Shown: piece after piece, positions 1 through 8,036 of the stretch
Position numbering within the stretch: position 1 is the stretch's first letter
How the letters are laid out: every line of letters begins with the position of its first letter
Assembly (NCBI RefSeq): GCF_028435365.1
Contig: NZ_JAGTJJ010000074.1
Location: 1 to 49,822, forward strand
Reading direction: 5' to 3'
Source of the DNA: Polyangium jinanense
GTDB taxonomy: Bacteria; Myxococcota; Polyangia; Polyangiales; Polyangiaceae
DNA: 49,822 bases
The notes under the pieces: model-generated
Seen by the model: the letters and a program-made list of their open reading frames with translations, nothing else
What the model was told of the DNA's origin: nothing
Database searches by the model: none
Made by a program: the position numbers and the translations under genes

Positions 1-98
1 ATCGCGCAGTTCTTCCACAAATGGTCCAGGGCTTGCCCTGGTTCGGGTCGAGGGGCGAACAGCCCCCGCGGGGTCCGGGGCAGCGCCCCGGCGCGGCG
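1..98 (-). repeat. R1 hairpin repeat, copy a (cut by window edge)
   Basis: This is the reverse complement of the copy at 7613-7732 and is almost identical to it over its visible length. It shows the same successive small inverted repeats: half of the GAAGAACTGCGC stem, CCAGGGC/GCCCTGG, and GGGGC/GCCCC stems. It lies 27 bp downstream of the stop codon of the kinase-like gene. Its outer part is lost beyond base 1. Confidence 0.8.
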
Positions 99-125
99 GT
101 TTCCTCGCGCTCTCCGCTCGGGGAT

Positions 126-3100
126 TCAGCGCCCGAACGTCGCGCCCGTGCGTCGCAATGCGTGCTCGATGCCGCTTTCGAGCGACGAGCGCGTCGTGAT
201 GCCGCGGAAATCTGCGTCGAGTCCGACGAGCACCTTGGCGACCTCGCCGCGGATCCCCGTGAGCACTGTCTCGGTGCCGAGCAATGCGAGCGCGCGCGCC
301 GTCTCCACGACCGTGCTCACCACAGACGCGTCGACGCAGCGCAGCCCCGTCAGATCGAGGAGCACCAGGCGCGCGGAGGACGCGTGCGCGCCGGCCAGCG
401 CGGCTTCCAGGATCTGCTGGGCGCGCGCCGCATCCACGCTCCCGATGATTGGCATGACGAGCACACCTTTCGTCAGCGGAATGAGCGGCGTTGACAGCTC
501 CGCGAGCCGGTCTTCCTGGGCGCGCAGGATCTTCAGATGCAGCGCCTCGCGGGCCCGCTCGGCCTCGGCGCGCTCTGCGAGCTCGCGTTCGAGCCGCTCG
601 CTTTGCGCGCGCAAGACCTCCGCCTGCTCCACCGTGCGCGCATTGGCTGCGCGGAGCTCTGCGGTACGCTCCTCGACCTCGCGCGCGAGCAGTTTTCCGT
701 GCGCGGCGAGCTCACGCGTCTTGTCCTCCAGCGTTGCGTAAAGCAACGCATTTTCGAGGGCGCCGGCTGCCTGCGCGCTCAGGATCTGGACGAGCTCCGC
801 GCGCTCCGCGGGGAATGCGTCGCGGGCCTCGAAATGTTCGAGCACGAGCACGCCGAACCGGCGGCCGCGTTGCTTCAGCACGAGACAAAGAAGCGAACGA
901 GGCGCGCGGCGGCGGAGGTAGGGGTCGTCGCAAAACCGTGGATCGATTGCCGGATCCGTGAGCAACAAGAGCTCGCCGAGGCGCACCGTGTACCGGATGA
1001 TGGATTGCGGCAAATCGTTACGCGTTTCGAGCGGGGCCTCGAGCTTGACGCGGACCTCGTCGGGCTCGAGGGACGCCAGGGCTTCGAGGCGTAACGCGCC
1101 CTCTCGTTCGAGCACCAGCGCGCCGCGTTGCGCCCCCGCGCAGGCGAGGATCGTGCGCATCACGCGATCGAGGGCGTGTTCGAGGTGGAGCTCACTCGAA
1201 ATGGCGCTGGAGGCGCGCAGGAGCGCCTGGATGTCGAGCCCGCCTGTGTCGCTCGGGAAACGCAGGCTGCCGGCGGGCTGCGAGCTCCTTTGCCACCGTG
1301 CGACCTCGCCAAACCGGGCCCGAAGCTCCGCGACTTTGGCGTTGGCCCCCCATCGCTCGTAGGCGTCGATGGCTTCGGCCACGTACACGGACGCCGCGCG
1401 GCCCGAGCCGAGCTGCGTGAGACAACCCGCCGCGAGCTCGTGCCCGAGCGCCTCGTATTGCAAGAACGCGCCGCGCTGCGCCTCGTCGATCGCCTCGTCG
1501 AAAAGGGCGATCGCGTCCTCTCGGCGCCCCTCGACGCGCGCGCGCTCGGCGCGGACGAGCAGCCATTTGTGCCGGAAATTATCGCGGCCGTGCGTCGCCC
1601 ATGCGGCGAGCCGCTCCTCCTCCTTGCGCGCGGCTTCGAGGTGCTCTTCCCCTCCCAGCGCGAGGTGCGCGAGCGCCACGTAAAGCGCGAGCGTCGCCTC
1701 GATCGGCATGGCCATGACCGCGCCGAGGACGGGCCGGATGTGCTCGAGCTCGGCGAGCGCCTCGGCGGGACGGCCGAACGTGTAGAGCTGAAAGAGCCGC
1801 AGGATGTGGTGGAATGCGATGCCGCAGCCGAAGCTCGCCGCGTGGATCTGTGCGAGGGCGTTCGCCTCGTCGAATGCGGGGCTCATCGACGTCACGTCGG
1901 ATCCGATGAGCGCACGGAAATATTGCTCTTCCAGCTTGATCGTCAGCTCGATGGGCCGGTTGTTGGTCCGCTTCGCGAACGTGACGAACCCCTCGCAAAT
2001 GCGGAAGAGGTCGGGCAGCGGCGTACCAATCTCGTAATGCTGCCAGGGGGCCTCGAATGCGAGGAACCCTGCATACACCGCGTCGCCGACCTCCTGGCAC
2101 GCCGTGAACGCGCTCTCCAGCACGGGCAGGTCCTCGCGCATGTGGCGCTGCCAGAACTGGATGTGATCGCCGTGCAGATGAAGGAGCGTCCCGCGGAGCC
2201 TCTTGTCGCCCATCTTCTCGTTCAGGCGCAGCGACATCTCCGAGAAACGGACGCCGGACGGGGTGTCGCCGAACACCGCGACGAGCATGAGGCCGTAGAC
2301 GCTGTAGGCGAAGCAGGACGGCTCCGCGTTGCCATGCCGGAGCGAGAAATTCAGCATGCGCAGCGTGACGAGCGGGAAAAGCGCCGGGCGGCCGATGTAA
2401 GCACAAGGCGCGCAATCGGCGAGCAACGTGAGCACCGCGCGATCCCTCGGATCGACCATGCGCGGCGCCGAGAGGAGATCCTCGATGCTGCGGCCCGCCA
2501 TTCCAGTATGGATTTGCTCGATCTCCCCCGCGATCTGCGCGTTCGCGTCCTCGGCCGTCTCGGGCAAATCGACGCCGAACCTGCGCAGCGCTGCCGTCGC
2601 GAGCGTCACGCCCTCCGCATACCGCCCCGCGACCTGATACAGCTTGAGGCGGACGCTCTCGAGGCCCGCGCGCTCGACGTCGTCCTGCGCGCGCCGCAGG
2701 CATTCGGCGAAGAGCGCCTCGGCCGCGTCGAAATGCCCCGCGAGGTACTCACTCTCGGCGCACTCCGCGTGCAGATCTCGCGTGAGTGTGTACTCCGTCC
2801 CCCACGCGTCCTCCGGCAAAAGGCCGAGCCCCGCGCGCAGAAGCTCGACGGCGTACGCATATGCCGTCGACGCTTTTGCATTCCGCCCGGCCGCGAGGTC
2901 GAGCCGCGCGAGGTCGACCTTCTCCTCGGCCGATTCGAGGAGCGTCGCCGCTCGGTTCAGATGGCCGACCACCGAAAAGAGCGCTCCTTTCGCGTCGAGC
3001 CCCCCGCGCCCGCGGAGCGCTCGGCCGATATCGAGATGTGTGCGCGGCCGGTCCGACGCGGGGATCAGCAGGTATGCGCCCTGCTGAATGCGGTCGTGCA

Positions 3101-5147
3101 GGAAGCGGTACCGCGATTCCTCGTGGGCGCTCGTGTCCCTGGAATCGAGCGTCTGGACGAACCCCGCCTGCACCGCGCTCCGGAGGGCGACGGCGAGCTC
3201 GGCCGGCGAAAGCTCGGCCACGAGCGAGAGCGCGCCGAGGTCGAACTGGTGGCCGATGCAGGCCGCGAGTCGGAGCACGCGCAAGGTCTCGCGCGGCAAG
3301 CGCCCGAGCTCGGCCGCCACGAGCACGGCCACGTCGTCGCTCACGCCCCGCGCGCTGATCTTCTCGAGGTCCCATTGCCATGCCCCCGCGGCCTCGTTCC
3401 AGGCGAGGTCTTGGTCGTGGATCATGGCGACCACGAGCTGATTCACGAAAAACGGGTTTCCGAGCGTCTTTTGCGTGACGTGCTCGGCGAGTCTCGAAAC
3501 GGCGTCGGGCGAGCATTCGAGCCCGTCGGCGAGCAGCGACGTCACGTCCGCAGAGGAGAGCGACCCGAGGTGGATCTCGGTCACGCGGGCGCCGTCGCGC
3601 CGGAGCGCGTCGAGGGTTTGCCTGAGCGGATGCGCCGCGTCGACCTCTTGCTCCCGATACGCGCCCATGAGGAGCAGATGCGAGCGCCCCGGATCCGTGA
3701 GCCAGAGCCGAAGCAGCCGAATGGAGGCCGCGTCGGCCCATTGCAGATCGTCGAGGAAGATGGAGACCGGGTGCTCGGGCCGGCAGAAGACGGAGAGGAG
3801 CGCCTGCAGCACCTGATCGAAGCGGTTCTGCGACTCGGACGGCCCGAGCTCGAGGACCGCCGGCTGCGGCCCGAGGATGCCCTCGAGCTCGGGCAAAAGC
3901 GGGACCACGAGGGCCGCATTCGCGCCGAGCACGGCGGCGAGCGACTGCCCGAGCGCTTCGACCTCCGCGGGCCGCTCGGCCATCACCTGGCGCAAGAGAT
4001 CCCGGAGCGCCTGCGATACCGCGCTGAACGGTTGATTGCGGTTGTACTGGTCGCACTTTCCCGCGACGAAATAGCCGTGCGCGAGGGCGACCTCCGGGTA
4101 GAGCTCCTGCACGAGCGCCGATTTGCCGATGCCCGCATATCCCGCCACGAGCACGAGCTCGGCGCCTTTGCGGCTCGCCCGCCCGAACGCCTCGCGCAAG
4201 GCCTCGATCTCGCGCGCGCGCCCGTAGAGCCGCTGGGCCCCGGTCCAGGTGCGGCGCCGATCGTGCTGGCCGAGCGGGAACGGCTGGATCTCGCCCCGCT
4301 CGTCGAGCTCCAGCAAGCATTCGACGAGGTCGGCCGCGAGCCCGGACGCGCTCTGGTAACGGGCGTCGGCCTCCTTTGCGAGCAGCTTCGAAACGATGGC
4401 CGAGACCACCTTGGGGATATCGGTGTCGAGCTCGTGCGGCGGCGTCGGGGTCCGCGCGATATGGCTATGCACGAGGTGGAGGGGATCGGCGCTCGTGAAC
4501 GGCAGCGTTCCGGTCAGGAGCTCGTACATCGTGACCCCGAGCGAATACAGATCACTCGTGCGGCCGATGGGACGCCCGGTGCGCCCCGTCTGCTCGGGCG
4601 AGACATAGGCGAGTGTGCCTTCGAGCGACTGTGCCGCGACCCCGTCGGCGAGCTTCGCCCCGATGCGCCCCGCGAGCCCGAAATGGAAGAGATGCACAGA
4701 GCCCGTCGTCGGATCGTAGAGGATGTGATCCGGATGGATGTCCTTGTGGACGACGCCTTTTTCGTGGACGGCGGCGAGGATCTCGCACACCGATACGACC
4801 ACCCGGATCGCCGTTTTCAGAGACAACCGGCCTCGACGGAGGGCGTCACGCAGCGGATGACCCGCGACAGACGGGAATGCGAGCGCCCAGCGTCGCCCGA
4901 CCCGCACGAGGCCTTGGCTGTGCAGGACGCCGGGGACCGCTGCGAGCTCTTCGAGGATCTCGTGCTCGTGACGGAGGAGCGCAATCTCGCGCGAGCTCGG
5001 CAGCTCGCGGCCCGTCATTTCGAGGATCCAGGGCGTCCCGTCGTCCTTTCGCCGGGCCCGGACCCAAACGTGATCGTTGTCCGACGTGATTTCCTCGATG
5101 GCCTCGAAGGTCGAATCGAGCATGAGTGTATTCGGCGTGCTTCCCAT
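126..5147 (-). CDS. Kinase-like / AAA ATPase / GAF / STAS multidomain regulator
   Basis: A 1673-aa cytoplasmic signalling protein. Order: a kinase-like domain (about 10-280), an AAA/STAND-type ATPase (about 310-620; Walker A GYAGIGKS, Walker B IFLDDLQWAD), a long helical TPR-like region (about 700-1250), a GAF domain (about 1300-1460), a coiled coil (about 1465-1550) and a C-terminal RsbR-type STAS domain (about 1555-1673, DLTGLRCVDASVV). The kinase-like domain keeps HKDIHPDH, but the DFG motif reads HFG and no clear VAIK lysine is visible, so catalysis is doubtful. Myxobacteria carry many such kinase-ATPase-GAF hybrids; a STAS end suggests a partner-switching or stressosome-like output (inference). 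The start MGSTPNTLML follows a purine-rich AGAGGAG. The gene is monocistronic and points away from the epimerase gene. Confidence 0.9.
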   Translation of the reverse strand: MGSTPNTLMLDSTFEAIEEITSDNDHVWVRARRKDDGTPWILEMTGRELPSSREIALLRHEHEILEELAAVPGVLHSQGLVRVGRRWALAFPSVAGHPLRDALRRGRLSLKTAIRVVVSVCEILAAVHEKGVVHKDIHPDHILYDPTTGSVHLFHFGLAGRIGAKLADGVAAQSLEGTLAYVSPEQTGRTGRPIGRTSDLYSLGVTMYELLTGTLPFTSADPLHLVHSHIARTPTPPHELDTDIPKVVSAIVSKLLAKEADARYQSASGLAADLVECLLELDERGEIQPFPLGQHDRRRTWTGAQRLYGRAREIEALREAFGRASRKGAELVLVAGYAGIGKSALVQELYPEVALAHGYFVAGKCDQYNRNQPFSAVSQALRDLLRQVMAERPAEVEALGQSLAAVLGANAALVVPLLPELEGILGPQPAVLELGPSESQNRFDQVLQALLSVFCRPEHPVSIFLDDLQWADAASIRLLRLWLTDPGRSHLLLMGAYREQEVDAAHPLRQTLDALRRDGARVTEIHLGSLSSADVTSLLADGLECSPDAVSRLAEHVTQKTLGNPFFVNQLVVAMIHDQDLAWNEAAGAWQWDLEKISARGVSDDVAVLVAAELGRLPRETLRVLRLAACIGHQFDLGALSLVAELSPAELAVALRSAVQAGFVQTLDSRDTSAHEESRYRFLHDRIQQGAYLLIPASDRPRTHLDIGRALRGRGGLDAKGALFSVVGHLNRAATLLESAEEKVDLARLDLAAGRNAKASTAYAYAVELLRAGLGLLPEDAWGTEYTLTRDLHAECAESEYLAGHFDAAEALFAECLRRAQDDVERAGLESVRLKLYQVAGRYAEGVTLATAALRRFGVDLPETAEDANAQIAGEIEQIHTGMAGRSIEDLLSAPRMVDPRDRAVLTLLADCAPCAYIGRPALFPLVTLRMLNFSLRHGNAEPSCFAYSVYGLMLVAVFGDTPSGVRFSEMSLRLNEKMGDKRLRGTLLHLHGDHIQFWQRHMREDLPVLESAFTACQEVGDAVYAGFLAFEAPWQHYEIGTPLPDLFRICEGFVTFAKRTNNRPIELTIKLEEQYFRALIGSDVTSMSPAFDEANALAQIHAASFGCGIAFHHILRLFQLYTFGRPAEALAELEHIRPVLGAVMAMPIEATLALYVALAHLALGGEEHLEAARKEEERLAAWATHGRDNFRHKWLLVRAERARVEGRREDAIALFDEAIDEAQRGAFLQYEALGHELAAGCLTQLGSGRAASVYVAEAIDAYERWGANAKVAELRARFGEVARWQRSSQPAGSLRFPSDTGGLDIQALLRASSAISSELHLEHALDRVMRTILACAGAQRGALVLEREGALRLEALASLEPDEVRVKLEAPLETRNDLPQSIIRYTVRLGELLLLTDPAIDPRFCDDPYLRRRAPRSLLCLVLKQRGRRFGVLVLEHFEARDAFPAERAELVQILSAQAAGALENALLYATLEDKTRELAAHGKLLAREVEERTAELRAANARTVEQAEVLRAQSERLERELAERAEAERAREALHLKILRAQEDRLAELSTPLIPLTKGVLVMPIIGSVDAARAQQILEAALAGAHASSARLVLLDLTGLRCVDASVVSTVVETARALALLGTETVLTGIRGEVAKVLVGLDADFRGITTRSSLESGIEHALRRTGATFGR

Positions 5148-5180
5148 TGCTCCTCTGCTCGCGGTACCTGCGAAGCTCGG

Positions 5181-5209
5181 ATCAGAAGCGCGCCTCCGCG
5201 CGTCGTCAA
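5181..5209 (-). promoter_or_regulatory. Candidate promoter of the kinase-like gene
   Basis: On the minus strand, TTGACG (5209-5204) and TCTGAT (5186-5181) are separated by 17 bp and lie 34 bp upstream of the start codon. The match to sigma-70 hexamers is good at -35 and 4/6 at -10. No experimental support. Confidence 0.35.
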
Positions 5210-5321
5210 GAACGAAAGCGGCGTCCGCGCCGTGTTCGGCGCCGTGGAGCAGTGGTTCACGTCACGTCGTGCACCGTTGGCGCAATTCTCTCTGGAGCGT
5301 TCGTCAAGGTCATGACGCAAT

Positions 5322-6302
5322 TCATTCCAAAGGCTCGATGCAACCGAGCCCCGACAGCGTCGTCCTCACGGCCTCCTCCAGCGGCGTGTGCGGCTCGCTG
5401 CCGAGCACCCCGACGAGCCGCCGGTTATCCATGCGGATCGGCTCCTGCCACAGATAACGCATCTCCTTCATCTCGCGGAACAGCGGCACGAACGGCGCGG
5501 CGATCCCGAGCGCCCACCACGGGAAAGCGCGGACCTTGGGCTCCGCGCCGCCCGTCGCACCGGCCACCACGCGGCGGATCGTATTCACCATGCGGCTGCC
5601 GTCCTCGTCCCAATGGCCGGCCATGTGGAACGTCGCGAAATCCTCGAGCCCCTCCTCGCGCTCGACGAGTTCTACCATCGTCTTCGCCACGTCGGGCAGG
5701 TAGGACCATTGATGGCCGACGCCGGGGCGGCCGGGATCGCTGACCGTTTTGACAGGCTGACCGGGCTTGATCAGGCCTTGCGAGAACCAGTTGTTGCCTG
5801 CTCGCGGGCCGAAGAAGTCGCCGGCGCGCACGATCAGGCTGCGCACGCCGGAGGCGGCGGCGGCGCGCAGGCGGCGCTCCAGTTCGACGCGAATCGCTCC
5901 CTTGCGCGTGCGCGGGTGCTGGGGCGAATCCTCGTGGAGCACCGGGAAGGCATCGGGCCCGTAGTTGTAAATGGTCCCTGGCAGCACGATACGCGCGCCG
6001 GCGGCGCGGGCGGCTGCGATGCTGCTCTCCAGCATCGGCAGCACGAGCTCGCTCCAGTTCCGGTAGCCCGGTGGGTTGACCGCGTGCACGAGGATCGACG
6101 CGCCCTCCGCCGCCCTCCGCACGTCGTCGCGGCACATCGCGTCGCCTTGCATCCATGAAAGACCATCGGCCCGCGCCGCCACGCGGGCCGAATCCCGATG
6201 TAGCGCCCGCACTGTCCACCCCGCGTCGCGCAGTTGCCGCGCCACCTCGCCGCCGATGCCGCCGGTTGCGCCCAGAACGAGGACCGTCTTCTTGCTCGCC
6301 AT
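5322..6302 (-). CDS. NAD(P)-dependent epimerase/dehydratase family protein
   Basis: A 326-aa Rossmann-fold protein of the extended SDR/NAD-dependent epimerase class. The dinucleotide-binding glycine motif GATGGIGG lies at residues 11-18 directly after the first beta strand (KTVLVL). Further family-like segments are ILVHAVNPPGYRNW and the TIYNYGPDAFP region that normally lines the active site. The substrate cannot be told from sequence. I chose the ATG at 6302 because an AAGGAG stands 7 bp upstream and the protein then begins MASKKTVLVL; the frame stays open to 6377, but those extra residues would run through the operator-like inverted repeat. The gene is divergent from the LysR gene with a 92-bp gap, a layout in which the LysR protein commonly controls its neighbour. 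Confidence 0.88.
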   Translation of the reverse strand: MASKKTVLVLGATGGIGGEVARQLRDAGWTVRALHRDSARVAARADGLSWMQGDAMCRDDVRRAAEGASILVHAVNPPGYRNWSELVLPMLESSIAAARAAGARIVLPGTIYNYGPDAFPVLHEDSPQHPRTRKGAIRVELERRLRAAAASGVRSLIVRAGDFFGPRAGNNWFSQGLIKPGQPVKTVSDPGRPGVGHQWSYLPDVAKTMVELVEREEGLEDFATFHMAGHWDEDGSRMVNTIRRVVAGATGGAEPKVRAFPWWALGIAAPFVPLFREMKEMRYLWQEPIRMDNRRLVGVLGSEPHTPLEEAVRTTLSGLGCIEPLE

Positions 6303-6348
6303 CACGTTGCTCCTTGGTTTCGGTGACGGCAGTGTGGGCCGGAACTGC

Positions 6349-6376
6349 TGCAATTGAAATTGCACAAGATATTGCA
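6349..6376. promoter_or_regulatory. Candidate LysR operator between divergent genes
   Basis: TGCAAT (6349-6354) and ATTGCA (6359-6364) form a perfect inverted repeat with a 4-bp gap, and a third half-site ATTGCA follows at 6371-6376. A second small inverted repeat, ATACG and CGTAT with 4 bp between (6383-6396), touches the LysR start codon. Three half-sites in a 92-bp divergent region fit a LysR recognition and activation site arrangement. Confidence 0.5.
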
Positions 6377-6394
6377 TCAGCTATACGTTTTCGT

Positions 6395-7300
6395 ATGACG
6401 GATGCGGAACCCGGCTGGGAGCTCTATCGCTCGTTTCTCGGCGTCTTGAAGGAAGGCAGCTTGTCCGGCGCGGCGCGCTCGCTCGGGCTGACCCAGCCGA
6501 CGGTGGGCCGGCACGTGGAAGCGCTGGAGCAGGCGCTCGGCCTGGCCTTGTTCACGCGCTCGCAGCTCGGCCTCGCGCCGACCGAGGCAGCGCTCGCGCT
6601 CGAGCCCTACGCCGAGACCCTGGCCGCGACCGCGGCGGCCCTGCTGCGCGTGGCGCAAAGCCAAGGCGACGGGGTGCGCGGCACCGTGCGCATCACGGCC
6701 AGCGAGGTCGTCGGCGTCGAGGTGCTACCGCCGATCCTGGCAGCGCTGCGCGAGCAGCATCCCGGGCTGATGGTCGAGCTCGCGCTCACGAGCCGAGTGG
6801 AAGACCTGCTCAAGCGCGAGGCCGACATCGCCGTGCGCATGGTGCGTCCGAGCCAGGACGTGCTCTTGGCCCGCCGCGTGGGCACCATCGAGCTCGGGTT
6901 GCACGCGCACGAGGACTACCTCGGCCGCCACGGTACGCCGCGTAGCCTTCGCGAGCTGATGAACGGCCACGCGATCATCGGGTTCGACCGCGAGACGGCG
7001 TTCCTCCGCGGCCTGCGAAAAGAGCTCGGTCCGCTGCGGCGCGACGCCTTCGCGCTGAGGGCCGACAGCGACCTTGCTCAGCTCGCCGCGATCCGCGCCG
7101 GCTACGGCATCGGCATCTGCCAGGTCGGGCTCGCCCGGCGTGACGCGCGCCTGATCCGTGTGCTGCCCAAGGACCTCTCGTTGCCGCTCGACACCTGGGT
7201 GGCGATGCACGTGGACCTGCGGGACAGTCCGCGTTGCCGCGTCGCCTTCGAGGCGGTGGCGGAGGGGCTGAGACGCTACATCGAGGGAGAGGTGTCGTAA
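6395..7300 (+). CDS. LysR-family transcriptional regulator
   Basis: A 301-aa regulator. The N-terminal winged helix-turn-helix is clear (about residues 7-65: SLSGAARSLGLTQPTVGRHVEALEQALG), followed by the long linker helix and a periplasmic-binding-like effector domain (about 90-295). The ligand is unknown. I start at ATG 6395 (MTDAEPGWELYRS), which places the HTH at the usual distance from the N-terminus; the frame is open further upstream, but that stretch crosses the epimerase gene and the operator. It most likely regulates itself and the divergent epimerase/reductase gene through the inverted repeats at 6349-6396. The stop codon lies 17 bp before an R2 repeat. Confidence 0.9.
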   Translation: MTDAEPGWELYRSFLGVLKEGSLSGAARSLGLTQPTVGRHVEALEQALGLALFTRSQLGLAPTEAALALEPYAETLAATAAALLRVAQSQGDGVRGTVRITASEVVGVEVLPPILAALREQHPGLMVELALTSRVEDLLKREADIAVRMVRPSQDVLLARRVGTIELGLHAHEDYLGRHGTPRSLRELMNGHAIIGFDRETAFLRGLRKELGPLRRDAFALRADSDLAQLAAIRAGYGIGICQVGLARRDARLIRVLPKDLSLPLDTWVAMHVDLRDSPRCRVAFEAVAEGLRRYIEGEVS

Positions 7301-7317
7301 CACCGCCCCCACACCGG

Positions 7318-7614
7318 TCACCCGCCCTCCCCGCCCTCCCCGCGCGCCCGTCCTGCGTGGCGTCCGCTGCCGCGGACCGGGATCGCCACCTTCCACAGGT
7401 GTCACCTCCCCGAGCCCTACCCGCGCGGCACCTGTGACACGTGTCCGTCGTCCTCTCCGAGCGCCGGGACGCGCCTGCCACGTGCGTCCATGCAGCGACG
7501 AGCACGGCTCCACCCGCTGCCACATGTGTCATCTGCACGACCCGAACAGCCATCACGACCGACACACGTGCCAGGCTCCGTGCCGGCACAGGACCACCAC
7601 CTGACACGTGTGGA
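7318..7614 (+). repeat. R2 repeat, copy a (297 bp)
   Basis: A 297-bp sequence found again at 23342-23637 with clear end-to-end similarity. It begins in a C-rich run (CACCCGCCCTCCCCGCC) 17 bp after the LysR stop codon and ends at CTGACACGTGTGGA. It is studded with CACGTG-type palindromes, including GACACGTGTC at 7437-7446. Its last bases touch the first bases of the R1 repeat at 7613. No convincing gene. Confidence 0.8.
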
Positions 7615-7732
7615 CGCCGCGCCGGGGCGCCGCCCCGGACCCCGCGGGGGCTGTTCGCCCCTCGACCCGAACCAGGGCAAGCCCTGGACCATTTGGGAAG
7701 AACTGCGCGATGCGCAGTTCTTCCACAGGCCG
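7613..7732 (+). repeat. R1 hairpin repeat, copy b (A subtype)
   Basis: A ~120-bp unit made of consecutive hairpins: CCGGGGC/GCCCCGG (3-nt loop), GGGGC/GCCCC, CCAGGGC/GCCCTGG (2-nt loop) and a perfect 12-bp stem GAAGAACTGCGC/GCGCAGTTCTTC with a 3-nt loop at 7697-7723. It ends in an ACAGGCC border. It faces copy c across a 73-bp spacer. Confidence 0.85.
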
Positions 7733-7805
7733 GTGGCAAGACCAGAGACAGCGTTGCTGATCGAAAGGGCAGCGCGGCTGTCTTGGTTGGCAGGGGTCGT
7801 TCCTC

Positions 7806-7927
7806 GGCCTGTTCGATGAACTGCGCATCGCGCAGTTCATCGACCCCGGGTCCAGCCCCTGGCTGGTCCGGGTCCAGGGGTGGACAACCCCTGGTGGGGC
7901 CTGGGGCAACGCCCCAGCGCAGCGCCT
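7806..7927 (-). repeat. R1 hairpin repeat, copy c (B subtype)
   Basis: Opposite orientation to copy b. It begins with GGCCTGTT, then a perfect stem GATGAACTGCGC/GCGCAGTTCATC (7815-7841, 3-nt loop), then CCAGCC/GGCTGG, CCAGGGG/CCCCTGG and CTGGGGC/GCCCCAG hairpins. Arms differ from copy b by paired changes that keep the stems. The unit ends about 110 bp before the first gene of the BREX region. Confidence 0.85.
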
Positions 7928-7994
7928 CCCAGATGACACCAATGCGCCGCTCGACACCTGGGTGGATGCGCGCGGGAGACGCGCCACCGGGTTC

Positions 7995-8023
7995 TTCCCT
8001 GCCGCTCCGATCCGCCCTATCCT
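7995..8023 (+). promoter_or_regulatory. Candidate promoter of the orf8037-pglW unit
   Basis: TTCCCT (7995-8000) and TATCCT (8018-8023) are 17 bp apart and are followed by CCCCGCC, 13 bp before the ATG at 8037. The same layout, TTnCCy, 17-18 bp, TAnnCT, then CCC(C)GCC, precedes pglX and pglY. Confidence 0.4.
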
Positions 8024-8036
8024 CCCCGCCCTCGGC

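Noticed and set aside
1128..5315. A 1395-codon open frame on the + strand opposite the giant regulator.
   Set aside because: It is a mirror frame produced by high GC3. The translation is Arg/Glu/Leu-rich without domains, while the minus strand encodes recognisable kinase-like, ATPase, GAF and STAS parts.
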